DNA of 64,000 nucleotides from NCBI RefSeq assembly GCF_014898815.1, contig NW_026515544.1:1302001-1366000 (forward strand), written 5' to 3'. A program made the position numbers and the translations under genes. Below are positions 39,801 through 47,737 of this stretch, piece after piece; the first letter of the stretch is position 1, and each line of letters begins with the position of its first letter. Source of the DNA: Panonychus citri (lineage: Eukaryota; Arthropoda; Arachnida; Trombidiformes; Tetranychidae). Under the pieces are notes generated by a model, which saw nothing but the letters and a program-made list of their open reading frames with translations, was not told the origin of the DNA and did no database searches.

Positions 39801-41026
39801 ATGAATATCTTGATTATTTATCTTCATCTACATCACAGGGATCCAATGCAGAACAGGATAATCACAATATGTTTCCCGGGGGCCATAATAGTGTCATCAG
39901 AAAATGTTTCACCAATGGTAAGAATTTTTCATTTTTTTTCTCTATTCTATTCTCTCCCTTTCCCCAAATAGAGACCATCATATATCACCAGAAACACTTC
40001 CATATAATCAATCATATATTATATTATATTCATTGTATACAATTAGGTTTCTCATTTCTTCCTGTGACTTGATTTCTGTTTATCTGTCTATCTTTTGGTG
40101 TATCAGTGTTTATAATATGTATGGGTACTCATCTCCCTCCTATGTTGTTGTTGTTGATGATGATGATGATCTGTCTCTCTCTTTTTCTCTATCTTTTTGT
40201 CTGAATTTATTTGGATGGTTTTGTTTATTGAGATTCTAATGGTTTGGCTTTTTTTTTTGTTGTTTTTCTTTTAGGTGCAAAACGAAACAGTGATAATAAA
40301 GAAATGGTCATAACAGGAATCACCGCACCAACTGATGTTTTCTGCTCTGTGCCTGGAAGATTATCCTTGCTCAGTTCAACATCCAAGTACAAAGTAACTG
40401 TTGGAGAGGTTCAACGTCGACTTTCCCCGCCCGAATGTTTGAATGCATCATTATTAGGAGGTGTTCTAAGACGAGCTAAATCAAAAAACGGTGGCCGATC
40501 TTTGAGAGAAAAATTGGAAAACATTGGTTTAAATTTACCCGCTGGTCGTCGGAAAGCTGCCAATGTAACATTACTTACCTCACTAGTGGAAGGTGAGGCT
40601 TTACATTTAGCTCGTGATTTTGGTTATGTATGTGAAACTGAATTCCCTTCAAGACAAGTTGCCGAATACCTTCATCGTAACCATTCAGATCCAGCTGATC
40701 TATACCGCCGAAAGGAACTTATATTGGCCACCAAACAAATAGTTAAAGAATTTGTTGATCTTTTAAATCAAGATCGATCACCATTGTGTAATAATAGACA
40801 GCCCATTCTCTTGGAACCCAATATACAAAGAAATTTAACTCACTTCTCCCTTATAACCCATGGTTTTGGTAGTCCAGCAATAGCCGCGGCTCTTACCTCA
40901 GTTCAAAATTTTCTGAATGAATCAATTAAATACCTCGAAAAGCAGTTGGCAAATTATCAAAATACAAGTGGACCTGGACACTCAATTAATTCTAACGCTG
41001 TTCCCGATACAAAGAAAGAAAAGTGA
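20275..41026 (+). CDS. TFAP2: Transcription factor AP-2 (TFAP2 family), multi-exon
   Basis: AP-2 proteins bind GCCN3GGC as dimers and control ectoderm, appendage and neural development. Shared coding exons are 38,626-39,009 (DRRDL... with the transactivation PY motif PPYFPPPY), about 39,746-39,917 (LVKRLPVYSKPDS...) and 40,275-41,026. The last exon holds the whole basic, helix-span-helix DNA-binding and dimerisation domain: TDVFCSVPGRLSLLSS, VQRRLSPPECLNASLLGG, RRAKSKNGGRSLREKL, LPAGRRKAANVTLLTSLVEG, FGYVCETEFPSR and the C-terminal helices. It ends at TGA 41,024. Junction phases agree (0, then 1). Using the distal first exon the protein is about 447 residues, the family norm; the 38,422 start gives about 503. 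The acceptor at 39,745 is the least certain junction, and an extra small exon between 39,010 and 39,745 cannot be excluded. Identity is certain from the C-terminal domain. Confidence 0.95.
20311..23653. other. TFAP2 intron (if the distal exon is used), first part
   Basis: AT-rich non-coding sequence with AACAATTAA words, an AP-2-like GC palindrome at 21,005-21,016, a GAGGAT-type run near 22,710-22,740 and CT runs near 22,766 and 22,980. No exon seen. Confidence 0.55.
21005..21016. promoter_or_regulatory. AP-2-like site GCCCCTGGGGGC
   Basis: A GC-rich near-palindrome containing GCC-CCT-GGG, an accepted AP-2 variant, in AT-rich intronic DNA. Function is inferred. Confidence 0.35.
23654..23866. 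mobile_element. MITE, Tc1/mariner-like, family A copy 2 (213 bp)
   Basis: This starts CAGTCAAAGACGTTGAG and ends TCTTTGGCTG between TA dinucleotides (23,652-23,653 and 23,867-23,868). It shares the internal sequence of the copy at 1,779-2,006, for example GAGAGATACAGTTAACCCA, TGATTTAGTCT and AGATATCAAAAGTTATCTTTA. It has small deletions and many substitutions, so both copies are old. No coding capacity. Confidence 0.85.
25001..25009. promoter_or_regulatory. AP-2-type palindrome GCCTAAGGC
   Basis: Same nine-base core as at 1,280, inside the 13-base palindrome TAGCCTAAGGCTA. Function is inferred. Confidence 0.4.
26859..26868. promoter_or_regulatory. AP-2-type site GCCCTGAGGC
   Basis: Matches the AP-2 consensus (GCCCTGAGGC). 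Function is inferred. Confidence 0.4.
28301..28345. repeat. (TC)n microsatellite, about 22 units
   Basis: Uninterrupted TC dinucleotides. Confidence 0.95.
29016..29477. mobile_element. Fold-back MITE, Tc1/mariner-like, family B (462 bp)
   Basis: The left end reads CAGTGCTCGACATAAGAACA and the right end reads TATGTCGAGCACTG, with a 6-base insertion inside the right repeat. TA flanks both ends (29,014-29,015 and 29,478-29,479). Internally a second long inverted repeat pairs 29,057-29,122 (CCAATCATGTGTTGG... CAATTAACTGATTG) with about 29,238-29,308 (CAATCAGTTAATTG... CCAACACACGATTGGG). The right half also carries about 130 extra bases, roughly 29,315-29,445. There is no transposase. The CAGTGCTCG-type end and TA duplication point to the Tc1/mariner superfamily. 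Confidence 0.85.
29480..33596. other. TFAP2 intron, third part
   Basis: AT-rich, with a long AG run at 30,719-30,757, CT runs near 30,932 and GA runs near 31,300 and 32,880, and GAT/CAT triplets. No exon seen. Open frames encode Ser/Leu or His repeats only. Confidence 0.55.
30719..30757. repeat. (AG)n microsatellite, about 19 units
   Basis: Uninterrupted AG dinucleotides. Confidence 0.95.
33597..34303. repeat. Compound inverted and direct duplication (fold-back locus)
   Basis: Block P, about 33,597-33,745 (CAT/CTT triplets, GACACACCAAAGGAAAGC, TTAATTTCTGTTCCTTTAGAG), recurs inverted at about 34,036-34,190. Block Q, about 33,878-34,030 (ATGGAACCAAACAACTAGC, AACCGGTTTATTGTCAGTT, ATCATAGATCTATAGTATTT, then another copy of the triplet/ACACACCAAAGG unit), recurs inverted at about 34,116-34,303. 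The later Q copy carries a 14-base duplication (ACTGACAACTGTTA). The unique centre is only tens of bases, so the transcribed strand could fold into a hairpin with arms over 150 bases. No TA or other target duplication is evident. A CT array (33,777-33,822) sits inside. Confidence 0.85.
33777..33822. repeat. (CT)n microsatellite, about 23 units
   Basis: Uninterrupted CT dinucleotides inside the fold-back locus. Confidence 0.95.
34353..34362. promoter_or_regulatory. AP-2-type site GCCTTCAGGC
   Basis: GCC-N4-GGC arrangement. It lies just outside the fold-back locus. Function is inferred. Confidence 0.35.
36691..36700. promoter_or_regulatory. AP-2-type site GCCTGAGGGC
   Basis: Contains GCCTGAGGG, a canonical AP-2 site, in a small GC-rich island (36,663-36,715) that also holds TCGAAGCTTCG and GCCTTCGGT. 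It is about 0.7 kb upstream of the second candidate first exon of TFAP2. Function is inferred. Confidence 0.45.
37193..37206 (+). promoter_or_regulatory. CTCF-like site TCACTAGATGGCAG
   Basis: One mismatch from the CTCF core CCASYAGRKGGCRS (first C is T). It lies 240 bp upstream of a candidate TFAP2 first exon. Function is inferred. Confidence 0.35.
37433..37483 (+). CDS. TFAP2: Possible second alternative first exon of TFAP2 (MTSSEISDPEETYIRCK)
   Basis: ATG at 37,433 opens 17 codons ending at the donor AAG|GTAAGA in phase 0, which can join the same DRRDL acceptor at 38,626. The peptide MTSSEISDPEETYIRCK contains an acidic stretch followed by Tyr and Cys, loosely like vertebrate isoforms that end ...KYEDCE before DRHDG. 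It is the only codon-like stretch with a matching donor in this part of the intron. Similarity is weak, so the call rests on phase, donor quality and position. Confidence 0.45.
38422..38625 (+). CDS. TFAP2: Proximal TFAP2 N-terminal extension, Asn/His-rich
   Basis: ATG at 38,422 opens 68 codons that run in frame, with no intron, into DRRDL at 38,626. The peptide begins MELAYYTMLPETPSPTFSEN, then becomes rich in Asn and His, including a run of eight Asn from an AAT repeat, and ends DFNQQQ. The non-repetitive beginning looks like real coding sequence. Because CAACAG|GAT at its end is also a usable acceptor, this segment would be exonic only in transcripts starting nearby and intronic in those from the upstream first exons. 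It could alternatively be partly 5' UTR. Confidence 0.6.
39315..39328 (-). promoter_or_regulatory. CTCF-like site (reverse strand CCGGTAGATGGCAG)
   Basis: One mismatch from the CTCF core CCASYAGRKGGCRS, on the minus strand, inside the TFAP2 intron after the transactivation exon. Function is inferred. Confidence 0.35.
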
Positions 41027-41776
41027 TGAATATACATAAAAGCATTTCATCTCTCTCATCATCATTATCATCTCTCACTCTCACACACACACTCTCTCTC
41101 TATTTCTCTGTCTATCTATCTGTCTATCTTTCTTCTTTTCATCATTATCATCTCTCTCTATCTTCTTCTCTCTTTCTCTTTACCTATCTATCTATCTTCT
41201 TTTCATCGACATCAATTAATATATTAAATGTGGATTAAATTACATTTCTCTGATAATTTAACCTGATAGTTTGATCATTATGATGATAATTATGATCCAT
41301 TAAAACAATAATCTCATTTCAATGATACATCAATTTAATATTGCCAAACAATTAATATGTTTTAATGTTTTTTAATTTTTATTTAAGTTAATTGTTGTTA
41401 CTTTTCATGTAGTAAATTTTTTTTTGTCTCTCGACTTTTACAATTTATCATATAACTTAAATTACAATCACGATTATTGATTGTTAATTGTGTTTTATTA
41501 ATCATAACTTGATGATGTTGCGGTTGCTGAATGAAAACCAAAATGAAACAAGTAAAAAAAAATTGTAATTGTATTATAATAATTGAATTGGTTGATCAGT
41601 TAATATGATATATTTCATTGGATTAGGTGATTAACTTAATTTTGTTGCTTCTTTTTTAGGTTAATTAACTGTAATTTTAATAATACAATTTACGAAAGGT
41701 AAGACAAAAAGACGAATGATTAACAATTTATCTTGATACTTTATCTTTTCTTAATGTTTAATTAATTGATGATGAC

Positions 41777-41812
<36 letters not shown>

Positions 41813-42775
41813 CCGGGATGATTAGTGAATAGTATTTACAAATTGTTACCTTGATCAACATGCGGATGAAGATGATACATTTAATTATCATCAAGAGACG
41901 ATGATGAAACATTTAATTATCATTAGGATACCTGAAAGAAAAAATCAAATTGATTCAAGTCTTGATTCTTGAAAACTTCTAACCAAGTTTCATGTTAGCA
42001 ATTTAAATTGTTACAGTTTACATGTAATTAATTTATTCATGTTAATGGGCAATATTTTTATTTCTTAATCTCTTTTCATTTGACTTTTTTTTACTGATTT
42101 TATTTGATTAACTATTTTTTTTTTAAATTCCTGCTAAAAATAAGTAGTTAAAATCGTGGTGGTTATATAATATGTGTAGTAATTGCTGTTATTAGAGCAA
42201 AATGATTAGACTGATTTGATTAGCTTTTTGGAAACTGAATCAAATCTAATAATAAATACCTTTAAAAAAAACGTTTATATAATGATAATGACCTTTAATT
42301 GGGAAAATAATAGTTACCACCATTGATTTAACTTCATTAATAAATTAGTTCCCATCATTTTACCCTTAAGGGGTTATGATGATGGTTAGTTAATTTTTTG
42401 TTTCTTTGCTCGTATTTCTTGTTTACTGAATTTTTTTGCTACTTGAATCCGCAAACACCAATTAGCAGCATTTAAATTATATATAAAGGCAACAAATTGT
42501 CATCTGATTAATTGTGATAACTGATTATTGTTGATTTAAGATAACAAAAGTTCAAATTTTATCTCTTTTTCTAACATTACGGTGAAATTGTGTTGAATCA
42601 AATTCATTTTCAACAATTAACATAATTTACTATCCATATTAGGGAAAATTATGTTACCTTATAATTTTCCTTTTCTTAATTGTTCTCACATGTTAATCAA
42701 CAAAGTAACAACAATTGTTATAAGGGAAAATCAATCAAATCAGTTGTCACATTTATCACAGTCAAAGATGATTAT
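41027..42775. other. TFAP2 3' region and intergenic DNA
   Basis: The stretch starts with the TFAP2 3' UTR, rich in CATCAT, CTCTCT and TATC repeats (41,045-41,215). It then holds AT-rich sequence with a GAT array at 41,768-41,812 and a small CCCTTAAGGGG palindrome near 42,363. I could not assign a polyadenylation site, and no gene is seen. Confidence 0.5.
41768..41812. repeat. (GAT)n microsatellite, about 15 units with one GAC
   Basis: GAT triplets with a single T-to-C change in the third unit. Confidence 0.95.
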
Positions 42776-43059
42776 TCAATTTTCACATTGGCTTTGGGGT
42801 AAAATCACTTGATCGGTCTTATTAATAGAATAACAATTCTTGTTTCTCCATTCAGCTCCATCAGATGACACAACTGGATCTTCAAATATTCTATAAAAAT
42901 AGAATCACAGAGGAAAAGAATAGAAAAGAAAAAGAATTTAATTAATTAAAAAGAAAACAATTATCAATTCAAATTCTAAGAAAATATTTACCCAATGGAA
43001 TCTGGTTGTTGTCTTATTAACTCATAGAAATGGAAATGGTTTGTTTCCGAATTTACTTG
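42776..43059 (-). CDS. Possible small minus-strand gene, last two exons, function unknown
   Basis: On the minus strand an exon at about 43,056-42,992 reads NSETNHFHFYELIRQQPDSIG and ends at a good donor (GG|GTAAAT). After a 101-base intron ending in TTTTATAG, an exon at 42,890-42,776 continues in frame, IFEDPVVSSDGAEWRNKNCY and onward, to a TGA at 42,778-42,776. The phase matches across the junction (GG|A). Amino-acid composition and codon pattern look coding, unlike the surrounding repeats. The 5' part is not resolved: the upstream frame meets a TGA at 43,068-43,066, so another acceptor (ACAAG at about 43,057) would be needed. It would be divergent from COX5B. I do not recognise the family. 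Confidence 0.4.
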
Positions 43060-43254
43060 TGATGTTCAATCTCGTGAAAAGCAAACAGAGTCGAGAAAAG
43101 TAAAAATCATCTTAAAGTTGAAACAATTAAAATTAATTTCCTAGAATTTGATTAATTAGTCAATCAAATCAAAAAGAAAAAGAAAAAAAACTTAAACATG
43201 AGGCGAACTCTGGTGGTGAGAATTTGAGACAATCGATTTTCTTTTCTGTTTCAG

Positions 43255-43268
43255 CCACTAGATGGCAT
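43255..43268 (+). promoter_or_regulatory. CTCF-like site CCACTAGATGGCAT
   Basis: Full match to the CTCF core (CCA-C-T-AG-A-T-GGC-A), 116 bases upstream of the COX5B start codon, between COX5B and the possible minus-strand gene. Function is inferred. Confidence 0.45.
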
Positions 43269-43383
43269 TAGAATTTGTGAGAAATTTGGTTGAGTGTTTT
43301 GTTTGGAAGGTCAAATTGAACAATTTTTTTCTATTGTAATTTTCTTTGTTATTTAATTAATTTTAATTGTAATTAAAAAGAAA

Positions 43384-44023
43384 ATGAGTTTATTAAGGAA
43401 AGGAATGGCTCTTGCCAATCGTGCAACTCCAATGATTCAAAGTCGACGAGGCTTAGAGATGAGCAAGCTACCGGTTATTGGTCCTTTTTTTGATAAACGT
43501 AAGTGATTTTTGTTATTTGCTTTGTTTTGATTTTCACCTTGTATTTTTTTTTATAGATTTTTATGTTTTTCAACAATTTAATTTGATTTTTTTTCTTTTC
43601 TACTTGTAGGACCTATTGGTATGCCTGATCCTATCGAAGGTACCATTGGTATGACTAAGATGGAGTTGATGCTTCAAGAGATGGGAGTCACTGTAAGTAT
43701 CTTGGAAATACAATCTTTCCTCATGTTTTTTTTTCTTCTGGTCAACTTATTCTCGATTTTATTTATCACTATTCTCTTTAAATTAGGATCCTTTCTTGGA
43801 AAATCCAATCTACCTTAATGGTGGCTCTAAAGATGATCCAATGTTGGTCATGATGTTGACCAAAAAAAGGATGGTTGGATGTCAATGTGAACCCGATCAG
43901 ACTTATTTCAATTTCATCTGGATTCATGAAGGAGAAAGTAAAAGATGTGAATGTGGATATTGGTTTAAAGGTGTTGCTATTCCTAATCCTCATTTATACG
44001 TTGTTGATAAAGCTTTCACGTAA
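43384..44023 (+). CDS. COX5B: Cytochrome c oxidase subunit 5B, mitochondrial
   Basis: A nuclear-encoded, zinc-binding subunit of respiratory complex IV on the matrix side of the inner mitochondrial membrane. Three exons, 43,384-43,498, 43,610-43,692 and 43,787-44,023, join in phase 1 then 0 to give 144 residues. The first ~30 residues (MSLLRKGMALANRATPMIQSRRG) are a basic, acid-free mitochondrial presequence. The conserved core follows: EGTIGMTKMELM, DPFLENPIYL, GSKDDPMLV, KRMVGCQCEPD and EGESKRCECGYWFKG. The four zinc ligands are Cys98, Cys100, Cys120 and Cys122. The second pair is CxC rather than the CxxC of mammals. Introns are 111 and 94 bases. An AATAAA lies 50 bases past the stop. The gene looks intact. 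Confidence 0.95.
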
Positions 44024-44072
44024 ATCCATTAGGAATTATCTCTCTACCTTTCATGGAAATTAGTGTTTTGGA

Positions 44073-44078
44073 AATAAA
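44073..44078 (+). terminator. Polyadenylation signal AATAAA of COX5B
   Basis: AATAAA 50 bases downstream of the COX5B stop codon. Confidence 0.6.
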
Positions 44079-44467
44079 AATCGCATCTATAACAAAAATC
44101 GGATTCAAAGATGAAGGAAAATCTAAAATTTTAAACAAATGATCCAATCTACCAAGTCTACCTGTTATTTAGATGTCATAATTTAGGTGAAAATATTGCA
44201 AAACAAAAAACAAATTACAATTAAATAACAGCTAAATTGTTGATTCTTTAAAGAAAACTAAAATCAACCCAAGTGATTTAACTTAAATCTAGTTATTCAA
44301 AACAATCCAGCTATAAATGTATCCATAATTTAGTTAAAACAAAACAAAACAAAACAAAGGGTTGTTGATATAAAAGATTAAAACAAATTGTAAATCAATT
44401 CAGGATTTAATTGTATTCGCGGACAAATTAACCAAATTCACCATAGGGCTAAATCAAAACAAATTGA

Positions 44468-44481
44468 ATCACTATGGTTAC
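44468..44481 (-). promoter_or_regulatory. Degenerate X-box (RFX) site upstream of FBF1
   Basis: The minus strand reads GTAACCATAGTGAT, 12 of 14 positions matching the ciliary X-box GTHNYYATRRNAAC. It lies about 280 bases before the FBF1 start. In AT-rich DNA a match of this quality can arise by chance. Confidence 0.25.
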
Positions 44482-44754
44482 ACTAAAAAAGTAAAACAAA
44501 ACAGAAAACAAAGTAAATTCAAATCAGTTAATTGTAGATTTAATTTTGTTTACAAATTACTGATCATAATTATCAATGAATCCATCAAATCGTGAACAAT
44601 TAAACAGCAAGAAAATAAACAACAAACTTAAATATCGGTTCGTGGTTTTGGTCAAGTGATCGGTGGAAATTCAACTCTAACTGAATCCAAATTCAAGTGG
44701 AATTTAAAAACTAATTCTTAATGGTGTTCGATTAACTGTTCAATTTGGATCAAA

Positions 44755-47300
44755 ATGGCCGAAAGGAAGTCATTTTTCGACACATTGTTCTCAGAGGAAC
44801 CATCGCCGTCTATCAAACGAGGTAAATCAGTTCGATTTAGTGACAATGACGATCAAACCTCAATACCTGGTGAAGGAAATTCCCGACAAAATTTGACGAC
44901 TTCAAGTGACCTGAGATCGGGAAGATCATCGATAAACTCATCGGCAAGTTCAACTCGAGGTCGATCACCACGAGATTGGTTAGGATTATTGGAAGATGAT
45001 GGTGATGATTTTAAATCTCGTATCACAACACAATCACAATCAACATCATCGACAGCAATTAAACAGCCACAAGTTAATCAGCAACAATTAAATTCTTCCT
45101 CTGCTCCAATTGTTGATGAAAATTTAGGATCATCGTGGATAGATGCTGGTTTAGCGGAGAGAAGATCAAAAGATCGGACAATTAACACAGAACTATCTCA
45201 ACAATTAACTAAATCAGTCGATAGTAACACTAATAGTTGGTTAGATATTAAAAAACAAGGTCAAGAGGTCAAGAAATTACCTGAGGCACCAATAGGTGAA
45301 AGTGAAGTGAAAACAATTGAAAATGAATCAACTGAATTAACCAAATTAAAAGATTCTGCTATCATGATTACCAACACTTCTGGAACAATTAAAACTGATT
45401 CATCGCAATTACAAATTGCTTATGTTACAAGTCAAAAGGATATTTTAATTTTACAAGCAAAGGTAAATCAACAATTTAAAATGAAAATCAATTTCGCATA
45501 AAAATTAATCAAAAGTTTTAATTGTTCCCAATCAGGTTGATATATTAAACATGGAAAAGGATCATCTTGTTACTACAATTGAACAATTAAAAGATAATCA
45601 CAAGGCAGAAATCAACGTATTGAAAACATTGAATGAGTAAGTTGCCAATAATTAAGTACACAACAATTAACATCTAACAACACAATTTATTGATTCCTCA
45701 ATCAGGCAACAATTAACGATGACCATTGATGTTTATAAAAGACAAGAGGAAATGTAAGTTAATCATTTACTAATAGATTGTTGATTATTACCATTAATTG
45801 AAATTCTATTTTGTTAATTGTGATCAAGGTTAAAGGAGGAAAGAGATCGTCGGATAACTGAATTAAAAGATCAATTGGAAATGAGTGAACGAGATCGAGA
45901 GGAACAACGAACTCGATATAATGAGAAAGTGGAAACAATTGAACGTGAATGTAAAGAGGAAGTGGACAGATTAAAGGAGATGCATCGATCGTTAATCAAA
46001 CGATTAACGGAACAACATGAGATTGATCTGGAACGATTAAGACGAATCAAAGGTCAAGAGATCGAAACGGTTCATGTTCTACACGAGCAAAGTAATTCCC
46101 TTGAATCTTTGGTTAACAAATGGATAACCAATGCTGATAGAATGGAATCACTTTATCAATCACTTGTAACGAAAGAAGATGAACTGATTAAGGGTCGAAT
46201 TGATTGTTTGGATGTTAAAGATCGACAATTAACCGTAATCGAAGAGAACTGGTCGATATTGAGACGATCAGTTGAACGGGAGAAAGAGTCAAGTGAAGAA
46301 GCTAAAGAGAAATTGATCAAGTTGATTGAAGAACAGCGAAAGTTAATTGTTACGGAACAGCAACGATTAAATGATGAACGTCGATCGTTTGATGAGGAGA
46401 AACACAAATTGGACGAGGAGAGACATCGAGTGGACGATGAGGTGTCACGGGCACGGGAAAAATTGTCTCGAGAATCTGATGAACTGTCCAGGGAAAATGT
46501 TCGGCTTACAGATAAATCGCTTGACCTAGAGAAAAGAGAATCGTCTTTGATTATCAATCAAATGGAGTGGAAAAACGAGATGACCAGAGAGAAGGATAAT
46601 CTTTACCGATTGACCGGTGAGGTTAATGAGGAGAGGAAAATTTTATCGAAGGAGAAGTCGAAGGTTCAAGAGATGTACCTGAATCTACAGTCGGAGCAGC
46701 AAAAATTGGAAAATAAGAAAATACTTTTCGATGGTGAGAAGGAAAAATTGAAACAATTAGCTGAGTTAATTGCTTCCAATGCGCAACAATTAGAGACCAT
46801 TGGAGCGATTTCATTGAAGGAGAAAGAGGAAGGATTAAGAGCAATGGAAATCGCCAAGAAAATTAGTGATCAAGTTAATTGTAAAGAGATTAAGATGGAA
46901 AAGAGAGCAGAACAATTAATTAAAGAGACAATTAGAGTTGAAGTTGAACGAAAACGTATTCGCCAGGAATGGAAAATACTCCAAGAAAGTAAACACTCAA
47001 TCGTTTGTAACCTTTGCGGCAATGGACTTAATCGAGGTAAGTGATTGATTGATTTTCATTTTTTCTTCTAATTCAATTGTGATCATTTTATTTTCTCATT
47101 TAGTTCAATTTAAATCATCCGATTATCCATTGGTACCGAGCTTGAATAACGGAGATGATGCTTATTATACTAATCCAGAAGATGAGGATATTGTTGATGA
47201 TCGGATGATCCTAATGTGGCAGGTATCGGCTCAACAAGATGCTGCTTTATTGGCCGAAGAGACTGATTTTGTTAGAAGATTGAAAAAAGATTCAGATTGA
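44755..47300 (+). CDS. FBF1: Fas-binding factor 1 homologue (transition fibre protein)
   Basis: FBF1 sits on distal appendages/transition fibres at the ciliary base and helps gate entry of IFT particles. Five exons (44,755-45,462; 45,536-45,636; 45,706-45,753; 45,829-47,036; 47,104-47,300) join in phases 0, 2, 2 and 1 to 753 residues, with no frame defect. The N-terminal ~240 residues are acidic, Ser-rich and disordered (MAERKSFFDTLFSEEPSPS), with DWLGLLEDD near residues 75-83, a motif shared with vertebrate FBF1, and later SSWIDAGL and NSWLDI variants. Residues ~240-680 are long coiled coil, including the family-typical EIDLERLRRIKGQEIETVHVL. The C-terminus LMWQVSAQQDAALLAEETDF ends with RRLKKDSD, matching the vertebrate ending (AEQDRDFLENEQFFLETLKK). 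It is shorter than human FBF1 (~1,130), mostly in the disordered part. Assignment rests on the N- and C-terminal motifs. Confidence 0.85.
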
Positions 47301-47481
47301 TTGTTCAAATTAATGATACAACAATTAACTCCTTTTGATTGTCACCAAAATCAACCCATCGATTGTAATAACCTTTGCATTGACTTGATGTGAAAACAAA
47401 TTAAATTAAACTGCCAGAAATTGTTTAACTAACATGTAAACATTTTTCCTTTTAATTGCCATTAAATTACTCACAATTTAA

Positions 47482-47487
47482 AATAAA
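47482..47487 (+). terminator. Polyadenylation signal AATAAA of FBF1
   Basis: AATAAA 182 bases downstream of the FBF1 stop and 250 bases before the IFT122 start codon. Confidence 0.5.
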
Positions 47488-47561
47488 GCATTATATCAAC
47501 AATTAACTAATTGTTCTTGAAAAAAGGTTCACCTTTTTGTTTATCAATGAAAATCAATCGG

Positions 47562-47575
47562 TTACCATTGTTACC
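47562..47575 (+). promoter_or_regulatory. Degenerate X-box (RFX) site upstream of IFT122
   Basis: GTTACCATTGTTAC matches the ciliary X-box GTHNYYATRRNAAC at 12 of 14 positions and lies about 165 bases before the start codon, within the usual distance. It is part of a tandem pair of GTTACC half-sites (47,562 and 47,571). Confidence 0.35.
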
Positions 47576-47737
47576 GTTAAAATGAACACAGAAATTGTAT
47601 CATTGGATTGATGGAGATTATTATTTGATCAGTTTATTTAATTTCTGTGATTTATTTGAGGTTAAATTGTTTGGATTAGTTGATTGGATGATTAAAGTGT
47701 TGATGGTGAACAATTAAGAAGAGGAAGAATCAGAGAA

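Larger units (their letters stand above)
44024..44754. other. COX5B-FBF1 intergenic region with FBF1 promoter
   Basis: AT-rich, with an AAAAC repeat at 44,335-44,358 and an X-box-like site on the minus strand at 44,468-44,481. No coding sequence seen. Confidence 0.5.
47301..47737. other. FBF1-IFT122 spacer
   Basis: 437 bases holding the FBF1 3' UTR with AATAAA, an X-box-like element at 47,562-47,575 and presumably the IFT122 promoter. No coding sequence seen. Confidence 0.6.

Noticed and set aside
46156..46557. 133-codon minus-strand open frame
   Set aside because: Antisense shadow of the FBF1 coiled-coil exon.
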